NCBI GenBank assembly: GCA_903813345.2
Contig: CAIIXF020000001.1
Location: 3,718,001 to 3,782,000, forward strand
Source of the DNA: Owenia fusiformis
Taxonomy: Eukaryota > Annelida > Polychaeta > Sabellida > Oweniidae
Direction of reading: 5' to 3'
DNA length: 64,000 bases
Shown: in pieces, positions 30,754 through 43,200 of the stretch
Position numbering within the stretch: position 1 is the stretch's first letter
How the letters are laid out: each line of letters opens with the position of its first letter
Notes under the pieces: model-generated
Databases searched by the model: none
The model's input: the letters and a program-made list of their open reading frames with translations, nothing else
Told to the model about the DNA's origin: nothing
Position numbers and translations under genes: made by a program

Positions 30754-30986
30754 TCAAAGGGATGATTGATATTTACCTGAAAGTAACCTGAAAAATGGAT
30801 ACTAATTAATAAAGCCTAATTTGCTGGTATACCTCTGTAAGATCTAAAGATAATCTTAAAATTGAGGTGCAAATTATGCTTACCTTATTCTTATGTGCCA
30901 AGGATGGGGATTGGTGGGATGGTCCAATTAAACTTCTCTTTCTCTAAGAGATGAATTGTAATATCAACGTAACCAATGTATAATAA

Positions 30987-31044
30987 GCGCATAACATGTA
31001 ACTACAATGCACATAGCGCATAACATGTAACTACAATGCACATA
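30987..31044. repeat. 29-bp tandem duplication in the PI3K 3' UTR
   Basis: Two exact head-to-tail copies of a 29-base unit beginning GCGCATAACATGTAAC and ending GCACATA (30987-31015 and 31016-31044). Its perfection suggests a recent event. Confidence 0.85.
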
Positions 31045-31815
31045 CAGAATATATGTTTTTACTTCGTATGCCTACTTGTATATATGTACATAATATTTAT
31101 ACACAGAATCAAAAGATTGGAGATTATCTATATCAGAATACTCTACCATTTTGATTCATCACAGCTCACAAATGGATATTTTTAACTCACATTGTGAAGT
31201 TAAACATGAAACACAATTTGGAGAAGGGACCTTGCACAAATAATTTGCTCAAATACTGTGCCTAAAAGTATGAATGGATGTTAGAATATGATGTAATTAT
31301 CATGCAACTTTGAATAAGTTGCATACTCGTACTATGCAATCTTGTATTACTTACTGTTGTGGCATATTTAGATTATAAGTCCAGTGCATGAATGCAATGT
31401 AATTGATCAATGTAATGTGAAATGTGAAAAAATGAAATTGTCACCTGGCTGTCTGATAAATTAACAAAAGAGTTTGTAAAGACATAAATGCTTACTATGA
31501 GTTGATTTTCATGGTTACAAAAAATGAATTACAATAATGAATTTTTATAAATAGTTTGCCTCTGTTTTAGTAAACATAGTCTGGCCATGTTATGGAATGC
31601 ATTTGCTCATCGATCATGCTCATATAAACACATCATCACACTATCACACATATATATTATATACAGATGAAGTGCGATGGAACAGCTGTAAATGGAGGCA
31701 CATAAAATATATATTTTGAGGCTGATTGCTGTATGATAATTCATCTTAGGAACCACAGCAATTGCCGTATATCAGTAAATTACTAAATTGTATTGTATAA
31801 AGCTATTATTTTTCG

Positions 31816-31821
31816 AATAAA
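31816..31821 (+). terminator. Candidate poly(A) signal of the PI3K gene
   Basis: AATAAA with a TG-rich downstream element about 20-40 bases later. It is the last good signal before the intergenic foldback element. Confidence 0.45.
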
Positions 31822-32401
31822 ATATATGGCAAAACAGACATGTGCTTAGTTTGTTTAATCTTTGACCAAATGTTTTTGTATAATCATTTATTTATATAAT
31901 TTGACATTTAACCCTTTAACGGTTGGGGGAAGGGGGCAGATATTTTCGTAGTTTGTCTTTTGCTCTGAAACTTCATGACTTATCTTAAAATTGAACTAGA
32001 AAATGGCAACTCCACGGAGTAGCAAATCCCAACAAATAATATATAAATCATGAATCTGTAGTCACAATGAAATATTTACCATCTTCTCTTCCCTCCAATA
32101 AATATTTGAGATCATTGTAGTATCATGTAACCATACTTTAAAGACCTTCAAGATTTTTGAATTTTCTGAGGCTCAAATCAGAAAAACAATACTATATTTT
32201 GATCTACTCAGGAATTCCTTCAATTTGAGTATAATATAGCCATACTTTTGAGACATGAGAAAATAATTGCGAAATACCACATAAGGCAGCCATTTTGAAT
32301 GTTACGAGTCCAGAATCAGAAAAATGATACAATATTTGCAATCTTCTCTAAATTGCCTTTCATTTGAGTATAATAAAGCTATACTTCAAAAAGGTTTCTA
32401 G

Positions 32402-33296
32402 ACAACTCATCCCAAGAGAAGTCATCCCAAGAAATCTCATCCCAAGACAACTCATCCCAAGACATCTCATCCCAAGACAACTCATCCCACTAGTATAATT
32501 TATAAATTATTTAATTAGTCCATTATATAATATATAATCCTTTTTCATTTTTGCGATTACAAAGTGACATTTGATTATACACTCAATCTTAATATTGATA
32601 ATTTTTAGCATTTTGAAATGGCACTTGAAAGTTATGTTCTACTTTTACGAACCGGTATTTTTTATTAATTCTGGGTTATTCTCAAATTCTCAATATATTT
32701 GAGAATATAGAATTGAAGATAAAAGTCAAATACATAATTTCCAAATTCAGTCATCATGATTCTGAAAGTTTAAAATTGGAAATCTTATTTAAGAATAAGC
32801 CAAATATGACATATTGGAATTAAGCAAAATATTTTAAAACAAAGACTGAATTAATCTGGGAGAATTATTCTGATAGTACCCCGGATAATACATTCTTATT
32901 GCATTAATCCTAATCTGACACCCTTGATGATATTTGATTTAATAATCAAAGTATATATCAATTTGAACACGTTTATCTTTATCCCAATCAATCAAAAAAC
33001 ATTAACTGAAACTAGAGTAAACTAACTACAAAATACAAAAGATATTCCATGGCCAAACACAGTGTGCTTACTGCTAAAATCTCTAAATATGTTTCAAATA
33101 TTCTTTCAAAAGTTGAAATTAATTGTATAAAATCATGTTATATTGCAAGTTGGGAAGAGTTGTCTTGGGGATGAGTTGTCTTGGGATGAGATGTCTTGGG
33201 ATGAGTTGTCTTGGGATGAGATGTCTTGGGATGAGATGTCTTGGGGATGACTTGTCTTGGGATGAGTTGTCTTAGGGATGATCGAGTTGTCCTGTT
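32402..33296. mobile_element. Foldback-type element with 15-bp iterated termini (unit ACAACTCATCCCAAG)
   Basis: The left array (32402-32491) has about six direct copies of ACAACTCATCCCAAG with variants ACATCTC and AGAAGTC. The right array (about 33150-33296) has about eight copies of the same unit in inverted orientation. About 660 bp of AT-rich sequence lies between them, with no ORF. Inverted termini made of direct tandem short repeats define foldback elements (Drosophila FB; sea urchin TU, whose outer domain also has a 15-bp unit). Confidence 0.8.
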
Positions 33297-35320
33297 ACCC
33301 TTCAAAAACATCTCAAAATGAACACGAATTCCTGTTTTCTCAACCCCCCATTCACGGCCCCTGGGGGTCAGGGTGAAAAACATGGGATTTATGTGAAATA
33401 GATAGATGTTTTGGCAAAAACATTGTGATTAATCCCCTTGGAGGAATGTTAGAGCTGATCAAAGTTACCGAAATACCCAAAGGGTCAGTAATTTTGACTT
33501 GAAACGATAAACCCCTATGTTCTTAGAAAATGAATTTCTTCATCAATATTGGCTCGATATAGTGATAAGTAAGCTCAAAATACTGGGAATTTAATAACCT
33601 TTCCAATGATACCTAATACAACCTCCTATAATTGTTCATTTCTGAGATCATAGGGGGCAGTGTTTAAGGATTAACTTACGCTTGTACAAGCACTGTAGAT
33701 TGCTAATCTGGGTTATCTTGAAAACTTGAGGAAATCAAAATTTTTCTTTATCTTTGTATCATTTCTTCATACCACTCAGTGCTGCCATCTTTATATCAGT
33801 TTTCATAACTATAATACTTCAACAATAACCAACAAAAACATGAAATACCATAATATAATATCATTGTATTTATATGCAGTCTCAAATGAATGAATAAGTG
33901 GGTGAAGTTCAATCCAACTTTCACTTAATGAGCTATTTAAATACTTGACTGTAATGAAGTAAAACCATCAGAACCCATGTTTAATATAGATATATTGTTA
34001 TTGTACTCATATTGTCTTATATTTTAATCCAGTAACAGATCCTAAAAGTCACTTCCAATTTTATAGAGTAATCTATGCTATGTACTTTACACTCTAAAGC
34101 TATGAAATAAGCATACAAACATACATCATTTTGAAAAATAAATATTTTGCGTACAACTACGTACAATGGAGACTTTAAGCTAGCAATGTGTTTCACAATG
34201 TAACAGTGAATGCATAGTCAATAAATCAATAAAGTAATGTGTATAGCGCGCAAACACAACAAGCGCTACTTAGTCTACTTCAGATACCCGACCAGCTTTA
34301 TGTTTAGAATTGGAGATTTGCAATTTTATGTTTGTGTCAACGGGAATTATTATACTCATGTCTATTGAATACTATGCTGGAAATTTTGATTTAATAATGC
34401 TTTCTGAAGAAAATGTTGTATGTCATACATGTTTTAGCTCCAAATATCTTAAGAAACGAGCTTATTTAAAATATGTATCATAGAAAACCAGCTGTATAAC
34501 CATTATTGGCATATTACATGATGATGTGTAAGTCTAAGTAACGGAATAAGTAAACAGTGTAACTGAACAATTATTTATGTGAGAAAACTACATGCTTTTG
34601 TATAAGGCAATTTATACGTACAGGTTGACGTTTCGACTTTATATGCCTTGCTTAAAGTCTCCTGTTATACATCTTTCCACCAAATATGAATAATTAGTAC
34701 ATTTATTTGAGTTATGCTCTGTATGAACAAATGGACAGACTGACAGATGGATGGACTAAGGCTTCACTATATCCCTATTTTATTTGTTGATTGCACAATA
34801 CCCTGAAACTAAACGTAGTAAACCCAATGGAATGTTTAGAGAATATTAAGCATTTATCTCTTCATCTACAGTTGGCATTTCTCTGTATTGCATTATATTG
34901 CATTATATTGCCTTCACCTTAATTCTCTAAGATATTGCCAAATTGACTATCCTTCACTCTTTACAAAATTGTATATTAAAAGCTGAGCACTTCACTAGCA
35001 CATTTGGCATATTTGAATCTAGTCTAATCCCATAACCGAGTAAAAAATGTCTAAAGGTATATACTACTTGTTACATTTAGAAAAATACAAACATACTGGA
35101 TTCTCTACATAATGTCTGTACAAAATTATTTAGCCTCTGTACTCCAATAAGGCATAAAATTGTAAACTGCATACATAATTCACCAAATGGACATTGTACA
35201 ACAAATGTGGCTTTCTCCATTGGTGGAATCTTTGATAAAATATACATGTAGTGTTTAATATCATTATCAATTTGAGATATTTCTGAATTTCTGTCAGTGA
35301 TACAATTTAATAATGGATTT

Positions 35321-35896
35321 TAATTCTCCATTTAGTGGTTCGCTCTTGAATCTAGAATGTACGAAAATATGAACTTAAAAAGGCCTCCAAAAAGGACAAA
35401 ATTTGATTGGTCGATATTGTCTCATGATGCATTTTTGCGTAGCTATTTGCGTGACCCGAAAGTACAATCAATAAAAGGTTGTATACAGTAATGATGAACA
35501 CTATTCTGGAAAGAGTGCTCTAGATTTGCTTGCGGATATTGCACCAATTGACCTATATAATAGCAACACGTCTTCTTTGGTCAACTGCTCAGTCGTTTGT
35601 TGGTTTTCAAAGTAACTCTATAATGTAATTTGAAGATGAGTACTATTATTCAATTGTTGCATTGATATTGCGGTTTGTAGTGTGTATAGGATGGAATGAA
35701 AGGGTGGAAAGTCGAACGAAATTATTTTTTCCAATATGGCGACTAGTCAACCGATCACATGAGCTTCTCTATCAGAAAATATTCCCTCTCTTCACACATA
35801 GTTTCCTCAACGATGTGAAACCTCATGTAATAGTTTGTCCATATAAGGGAAAACTTCTGTGTCTCCTCGATTGAAGAGCAAATCGCGAATGGGAGA
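35321..35896. mobile_element. Possible imperfect TIR element
   Basis: TAATTCTCCATTTAGTGGTT with CGCTCTTGAATC on the left resembles the inverted right end (AATTCTCCCATTCGCGATT, GCTCTTCAATC) with several mismatches and a small gap. No target-site duplication was identified. The interior has no convincing ORF. Confidence 0.35.
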
Positions 35897-36747
35897 ATTG
35901 TGAATTAAGACATACTGTAGGTAGATAGCAAGAATTTAGAAAGATTGCACCTAAAGAACTTTTTTTGTAATCTAGAGCTTGCATTTCTAGTCACTCTGGA
36001 TATTTCAATATTTTCAAAAAGGTTCATATTTATCTTTGTGAATAAAGGGCTATCCAACTGGGGCTATCACTAAACTTTTAATCTTGCAAATGTCACTCAG
36101 TTCATTCGTAGAAATCATAATTTTAATTTAGAGAAACTGGGAGGAGTGGACATTGTATTTGTCTATAAACTGACAAGTCCATAACCATCCTAGTCTGAAG
36201 TATGCAGTAAAGGTATTATTCCCAATCAATAGGTTTGTTTCCTCAACTGTCTTTGTATTCATCACTACGGCAACAGTATAGCACCATCTGTCCAATGGCA
36301 ATCATCATCAGAAGACAAGTTCCTGGAATGAATCATTTAATCCATATGTACATTTGCGAACAGTATAAGCTATTCAATACTTTAGATAAATTACAAAAAA
36401 ATAATGAGCTCAAGAAAGGTTGTTCATCTTTCGAGAGCATATAACATGTTCTGTGTTTTATGAGACATCATTGAATAATGTTATCTATTCAATGATATTT
36501 GGGATATATGGTATTTAAAAAATGATTATTCTGGGGTAGTCACTAAAATTTCCCACTAATTGCTCAGTATTATACTAATGCTAACAACTTCCAGGATCGA
36601 TCATATACTAGCTTACCCAAACACAGCCACCAGGACCAACTCAAAGGGAATGACAGCATTACTAAAATAAAACAACAGCAATGATATTTCTTTGATAATA
36701 AACTAAATCCTTGGGTTTGGGGGAAAAGGGGCTTGAACAGGGTGCAC

Positions 36748-37930
36748 CCCAGTTGTCCGAAACCCAGTTGTCCGAAACCCAGTTGTCCGAAACCCAGTTG
36801 TCCGAAACCCAGTTGTCCGAAACCCAATTGTCCGAAACCCATTACTCCGAAAAATATAGTCATAATTTACTAGAGAAAGGGGAGACGTACTTAAGGCCAG
36901 TTTCATGCCATGTATTTGGCCAAATTAATGGCATAGACGCATTCTGATGTTCATAGATGTCTCTCTCTCACTTTGAATTGCATCCATTGCACGCATTACC
37001 AGACTGGCAGGAACGGGGGATTTATTTTACATTGTGATTCTAAAAAAAAGGTTATCAAAATACAATATATATTAAGGAACAGTTTATCTTATCTTCTTCA
37101 ATCTCTTTTATATAGGCAAAATAAAATGAATCATTTTGAAACAGATAAAATAAGTTTACGCATATAGTACTTTAAGAATAAAACAGTATACATATTACGT
37201 TGTCAAAATATTTCGTCGCATTTAATTTCTTAGTCTCTGTATTTTATCAAATCGTAAAAGAACAAAACATTCTTAACTTAATCACTTGGGATCAACTGGA
37301 AACTAAGGCAGGCTGTCCTCGTATCAAAATGGATGTTCTCCCATTCGCAAGAAGTTTCATTTTCGCCATGTACTCACTTCATCCTTTTAATTTAATCTCT
37401 ATTTCTCGAACAGAGTACATGAGTGAAGAATAAGTTTTGGTTTCAAAATATGTACATGTCAACTCTACTAAATAAATGCGCACTGGTTCGGGAAAGCTAT
37501 TTTTCCTTTCATGAACGCCCATCACCCATTGGAAAATGTTGTTCCCTCTCAAAAAAGGCCCATGGGCCATAAAGATAATTGGTTTAAAAATTGTAGACCC
37601 CTATTGTATGTTGTGTAAACGCCATTTTACAATGGGAATAACATAATTTAACTTTGTTTGTTTGAACATCTATATCACCTGTATATGAACTTTCGTAGGC
37701 TAAACATTAAACAATTAACGTCTTGACTTAGCATATTTAGCCTAATTTTGCAATGATGTCAACGTTATTCCAATGTTATGTTGTGATTCGCAGAGGTTGC
37801 GACAACGAGATTCGTTTAAAAAAATTGTATTTTTCAAATAAGATCCCCCTAATTTTCAGAGAACTGGGTTTCGGACAACTGGGTTTCGGAAAACTGGGTT
37901 TCGGACAACTGGGTTTCGGACAACTGGGTT
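36748..37930. mobile_element. Foldback-type element with 15-bp iterated termini (unit CCCAGTTGTCCGAAA)
   Basis: The left array (36748-36852) has about seven direct copies of CCCAGTTGTCCGAAA, and the right array (37862-37930) about five inverted copies. Just outside, GGGTGCACCCC (left) and GGGTTGACCCCC (right) also look partly mirrored. About 1 kb of unrelated AT-rich DNA lies between the arrays. The architecture and period are the same as in the element at 32402-33296. Confidence 0.8.
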
Positions 37931-38255
37931 GACCCCCTTGAACAATATGTTAGTACCTTCCATTCAGAGCTAAATATACAGTATATCATTGAAATTTTTA
38001 GGTTTCAAAGTTTACATTTCCAAATATATGTTTCAAAATCCATTAAAATTCATTTGTCTATTTCTTGACTTTCTTAAACTTACCTTAAATATTTCAGTAT
38101 TCCTGTCTAGATAGTAGTATGCAATTATGTGATGGATACAATGTCTTGCCCTCCCCAAAACAATTTACTATGGTAATTATAAGTTTGAATCAATCAAATG
38201 AGATAAACAAAAAATTTCTGGAATAATGCTGAGATTCTTAAAAATTCAAGAGATA

Positions 38256-39807
38256 TTAAAACCTATTTGCACCTGGATACATGAGTATTGCATCCACTAG
38301 GAAAATCATGGGGAGAACACTGGTTATATATAAATAGAAGTGATGACATAACTTACCCAGGCAAGATGCAATGATATGGAAGAAAGTAACTGTGATGGCA
38401 TAGTCCCAGAGCCTGCTGGGGAGGAACACCACATAGAACAGGGTTGAGAAGAAATAGGCACTAAACATGGAGATGAGATTAGCTGAAACATACAAAATAA
38501 CATTTCATGACTGTGATGTAAAAAATTTGACATGCAAATTCTCTGATTAATTTTATCTCTGAATGATCTAATCTTTCACAAGCATTCCTGAGTCTTAAAG
38601 GGTTTAAACCCAGAATATTTTTCTAACCCAAACATTGACTCAGCTAATAAGAATTAAACATGTGAGTAGACTCAAAACTTGACAAGTTACCCCACCCAGT
38701 AATCAAAAAGTAGATATATTGTAATTAAATACATACCTAACTGCTGGGAAGAGTAGCTTGTACAACATAATGTAAAATCTATCCATGATTTAAAGTCAAA
38801 TGGAATTTTTCCATCAAAAATCTCCAATCTGAAAAGATAACATACATAATCACACCTGTAAAAATGACAAAATGCATGGAGGACCATAACAATTTTTTGA
38901 GAAAGTTAAAGAAATCTATAAGATTTTTCTTCATGAGAAAGTTTACAACCAATCACTAATGAATAAGTCCTAGGTTTGGTAAAATATGTGAGTGTTTGAA
39001 CCATGATGATGATCTGGTTATTCATGATATATACCAACCTGAAGGCACCAAAACATATACTTCCAGCTATGTAGTAGATACAGTAGAATGTGAAGAGGCA
39101 CTTTAATAAATTCACCACAATGTCCTGCAATGTAAAGTAAAATGTGAACAGATAAAAGCGAAGAATATAAATTTAGATAAAAGTCATTACAAAGGTTGTT
39201 TGTCTTAGCAGTTTTTCTAGTTCCTTAATCAGACAACACCTATTCCAAAATATTACTACCAGATTGTTATTTTTGCTAATTTTTATTTGTAAATGTTCTA
39301 TATACTGTACATGTATAATTGACATTTATTTAAAAAGTGACAGAGTGTTTGACACATACCAAATGTAGCATTCATTTGATATATGGTCTGCTGATGGTGA
39401 TATTGGGTGAACATTCTGGAATATTTTGAATGTAAAATCAAAGAGATTTACATCAGATCTATGTTCCTTATTTTCAAAGGTTACATTGTAAGTAGTAAGC
39501 TTCTATATAAAGTCGTTATTATATATACATAATCTTACTATTACATTGTACTTTTCCTAGGCCTATAGTACCTGTACATTGTATAACTGAATAGACACAA
39601 TTTCTCTCAAATGGTATTTCATGTTCTTCCTGATATAGCCCATGATTAGATCTACTTACAAGAGAAGTGATGTCTTTCATTGTTCATCATTCTTTCATTT
39701 TAGTTGTTTAGCTCAATTACATCATTCGTATTATTTATGTATTACAGCCGGGTAGCAGTAGTCAGGTTCACTAGACGGAAGGTCAGGAATGTAAAATCTT
39801 CACTCAT
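38256..39807 (-). CDS. TMEM244: TMEM244-like small multi-pass membrane protein
   Basis: Minus-strand exons 39807-39772 (tentative first exon, ATG at 39807), 39124-39039, 38828-38737, 38482-38357 and 38296-38256 (stop) join in frame to 126 codons, close to the roughly 128 aa of vertebrate TMEM244. Family-like stretches are FYCIYYIAGSICFGAF, IPFDFKSW (human APFDFKTNPSW), SAYFFSTLFYVVFLP and LWDYAITVTFFHII (human VWDYAISVTILHV). Three hydrophobic segments are evident. The function of TMEM244 is not established. The first exon has a weak donor (CTA before GTGAAC) and encodes only 12 residues, so it is the least certain part; the last exon rests on length agreement and an acceptor at 38297-38298. 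The gene is divergent from ATAD2. Confidence 0.75.
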
Positions 39808-40257
39808 CAAATCTATTTGATGTGGACTTCCGGATCTTTTCAATCTAAAGATATTTTATGTTTTCTCTAATAACTACTGCATTATTCCATCGTGTAACCT
39901 GAAACAAAGCAATATGGAACAAAACTTGTTTTGAATATGTAATATAAATCATGTATATATTTCATACAGCTGCACCTATGGCCACATTATGTTGATTTTA
40001 CCATTTTGAAATGTATTCCCGCCATCTTGGTGACCTAGTTCTAAATAGTGCGAAAAAGATTAATCCGCCTATGCATGTACCATGATTTTAAATGCAGCTG
40101 GACGAGCGTCATTTAATTTTTTCAGTGAAATCTTCATTTCATACCTTTGTTTGTCTTATACCATGAAACAATTCATCAGAAAAATATAAATATTGCCGTT
40201 GTTTGCCTCAATTTTTCACGTCGCCAACTTTTGTAAATTTTTTTTAACAAAGTCAAA
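39808..40257. promoter_or_regulatory. Divergent promoter region between TMEM244-like and ATAD2
   Basis: 450 bp separate the two proposed start codons on opposite strands, so a shared promoter is likely. GCCATCTTGG at 40021-40030 (preceded by CCC) resembles the YY1 core GCCATCTTG often found near animal promoters. There is no clear TATA box at a fixed distance. Transcription starts are not determinable from sequence alone. Confidence 0.4.
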
Positions 40258-43200
40258 ATGGTCAAAACGCGGCACAGTATAGGCATAGACGAGGAAGCGG
40301 TTTCTGCTTTTGACACAATTGGTAGTCGGAGTAGTCGTAGAAGGGCCAAAACTGACCGAGACATCAATGTAAGTATTGAAATAACCACTCAAACTGAAAA
40401 TTTTCATTGTGTAAATTGGCGCCCATTTTTATTTTTCAAAACAATTACCCGAGGACCGCTTTTAACTCCACCGTAGCACATGAAACAGCATTAGCATCTA
40501 ATATTCTTGTACGAGCTCCAAGTGATATTACATTTTCAATATTCTGGGACACCCCTTTTCCTTATATGGTGCCAACATAATTAGCCAATCGACAAGGCCA
40601 ACAAATCTCTGTCATTGAGTAAACATGTATTTCAAGTACATGTATTTAGACTATCAAACGTTGTCTCACCACTAGTTTAATAACATGAGTTGATTTTAGA
40701 AATCGAATCCAAGAAGCCTGTATTTCTTGGTGATAAATTTCAAGTACATGTTATTATTTAGGAGTATGTAAGTGATGCAAGTGGGCCGATTGAAGAAAAT
40801 CCACCCTTGAGGTCCATGCGGAGGAGAGCCCAACAGTCACATGTGAAGGAAGAACATGTGCATAATGCGAGTCCTGGCAGTGTCAAAGTCGAAACAAGGA
40901 GGATAACCAGGTAGGAATATCAACTGCTCTCATTGAAGAATGGAGATTCAAGACTTTTAAATGGTGAACTAAGTTGGTAAAACTGCTGAATCAGCAAAAT
41001 CATTTCCTAAACAGTGGATGAAATTTAGAATTATACCATAATTATGGATCTTTGAGTAAAAATAAAAGCCTGTATTATACTCTCTGTGCCCGTTTAAAAA
41101 AAATCTGCTGAGTAATTAATCATATTTATACCATAGATATTACATGTATGTCAAAAATGGTTAATTTGATCTGTGACCTCAATATGTGCCATTATGCAGT
41201 TGTTGTTAGGTTTATGCAACCTCACATGCAGGTACTTTATTCATTCTTATAGGAGATCAAAGGGAGTTGAGGAGCCTGTGTGTTTGGATGACGCTGAAGA
41301 ATATGTAGATGGTAAGTCAGTTACACAACTAAAGGTTTATTCCTAGTAAAGTTATCTAGGAGTCCTAGGGTTATTTTTACATTTTACACTCACAGTTTTC
41401 ATTTTGAATTATTTGGTTTGAATTTGCCAATTTGTCTTGCAATAATTTCAAATTCCCTCTATATTACTCAAAATATATTGTAGAAAATTGAAATATCATG
41501 CCTCTGTAATTTCTAAATCTAGTGAGTAATGGCCAAAATAGTGGTAGATAGCACATTGCAATTTTATCTAAATTCCTGTAAAAAGATTTTTACTGATTTT
41601 TTTTAAAAATTATGTTATTCAGAGGAGGTTGTCCTATCTCCACAAAGAAAACGAGTCAAGAGACGACGTTCCTCCAACGAACGTCACGATTCATACATCC
41701 GGCGTAGTGGGAGGCAAAGGAAGCTCCAGTATGAATCATTCAACACCACATTGATAGAACATCAGCAGATGGTAACTGGTATAAATTCAAGAACAGACTC
41801 CCCAAGGAAACTTAAGAGACGTTTAGAAGATGAAGCTGAACAAGGTGAAGGAGAGGAGGAAGAAGAAGAGGTAAAAACATATTCTTAAGTATTAAGGGTT
41901 GATCTTTAGTTACATTTCTTTGTACATGAAGTATGAGTCACATATATGATTTGTATAGCTGGGAATTATGTGAACTTAGCAATGTTTATGTGTATGAAAT
42001 AATTTTATACAAGATTCTGAACTGATTTTAGTTGTCTGGGTTCTTTGTAGTTTTGTATCTTCTGAGGGATTATTTTTCCTCCGAAAAAATCTGAAAATAC
42101 AAGTACATTGCTGTCAAGGAAACACTTTGTAAATACTTTTCAGAAACAATTTTGAAAAACTTAACACCTATAAATCACCTTTAATAAGTTCATACAACAC
42201 CTATAAATCACCTTTAATAAGTTCATACTCCTGCTTTTAACAAACAAAAAAATAAAGTATTTAAAAGTACATGTTTTGAAAACACATATTCCATAAATGG
42301 TCCTTTTTCTACTCAAATGTTGCACTTTCACAAAAGTCATGGTTGGTTGGTCTCCATTTTATTTTACCTCCAATGTTTGATTTTGCAGAAAGAGCCATCT
42401 ATGTACACAAGGGTAAAGAGAGTCAGGAAGCAAGTGAAGCGAGACATGTATGGTGTGCCTATAACTGAGAACTCCACAGAGGAAGATAGTGATGACAGTG
42501 AAACAGAAGGTAAATCTTCAACTGTATTATTACATTTTTAGTACATTTTTCAAAAAATGATAAGTAGAAATTAGATGATACGTATGCATTCAAAGCTACA
42601 TTGCCAGATTAAAATCATATTTTGGAATTAAAAATAAAAGATATTGTAATTTTTGAGACTGTTTACATTTTTATAGCACAATTGAGCTATATTGTAATCA
42701 GTTTATTCCTTTATTTAACGAATGAACAAATCCAAATGCTACTATTTGGAATGTGTATTATATTTCAGAGTCAAGCTCTTCAAGTGAGGAGGAAGAAGAA
42801 CAAGACCAAGGCAAGAAATACAACTTGCGGGAAAGTAGACAAAAAACACAACATTTTGAAATACCAATAGGTGAGTCTCTTATCTTGAAAGTAAAAACAG
42901 TACTGAAATGAACTTAGTCCAAACATAATGTTGACCTTTGTATTGTAAATGTATTTTTTAATTATCCCACAAAATGAAGTTTGGGAGGGATTAGAGGAGC
43001 TGTCGAGTGGTTTGCCTGTCCATCTGTTCTTTCATCTCTCTTGGGTTCAAATTTCATGTATTAATACCTTGGGAACAGAGGACTTTCAAGAAATTTTTTT
43101 CAAGGCAGCCTCAGATTTATAGGCTAATGTGTTATCGCAATAAAACTTCTACTTAAGATTGAATTTCCAATATGGCTGCTCATTCCAAAATGGCTGTCAT

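Larger units (their letters stand above)
30754..31840 (+). other. PI3K 3' UTR
   Basis: After the TGA at 30751-30753, candidate poly(A) signals AATAAA occur at 30808-30813 and 31816-31821. The second is followed by a TG-rich tract (TGTGCTTAGTTTGTTT from about 31841), so it is the likelier main site. A 29-bp unit starting GCGCATAACATGTAAC is duplicated in tandem at 30987-31044. Confidence 0.5.
31841..38255. other. Intergenic stretch between PI3K and TMEM244-like genes
   Basis: No gene was recognised. It carries two foldback-type elements with 15-bp tandem-repeat termini (32402-33296 and 36748-37930) and a possible imperfect inverted-repeat element (35321-35896). ORFs here with repeated GFGQLG or QLSET units are translations of the tandem arrays. 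Confidence 0.65.

Noticed and set aside
33138-33383. Minus ORF with repeated SHPKT peptide
   Set aside because: It is a translation of the inverted ACAACTCATCCCAAG array.
36748-36852. CRISPR-like short repeat array
   Set aside because: The repeats are contiguous with no spacers, and the context is an animal genome.
36570-36947. ORFs on both strands with repeated GFGQLG or TQLSE peptides
   Set aside because: They are translations of the 15-bp terminal array of a foldback element; the 15-bp period is divisible by three and so stays open in several frames.
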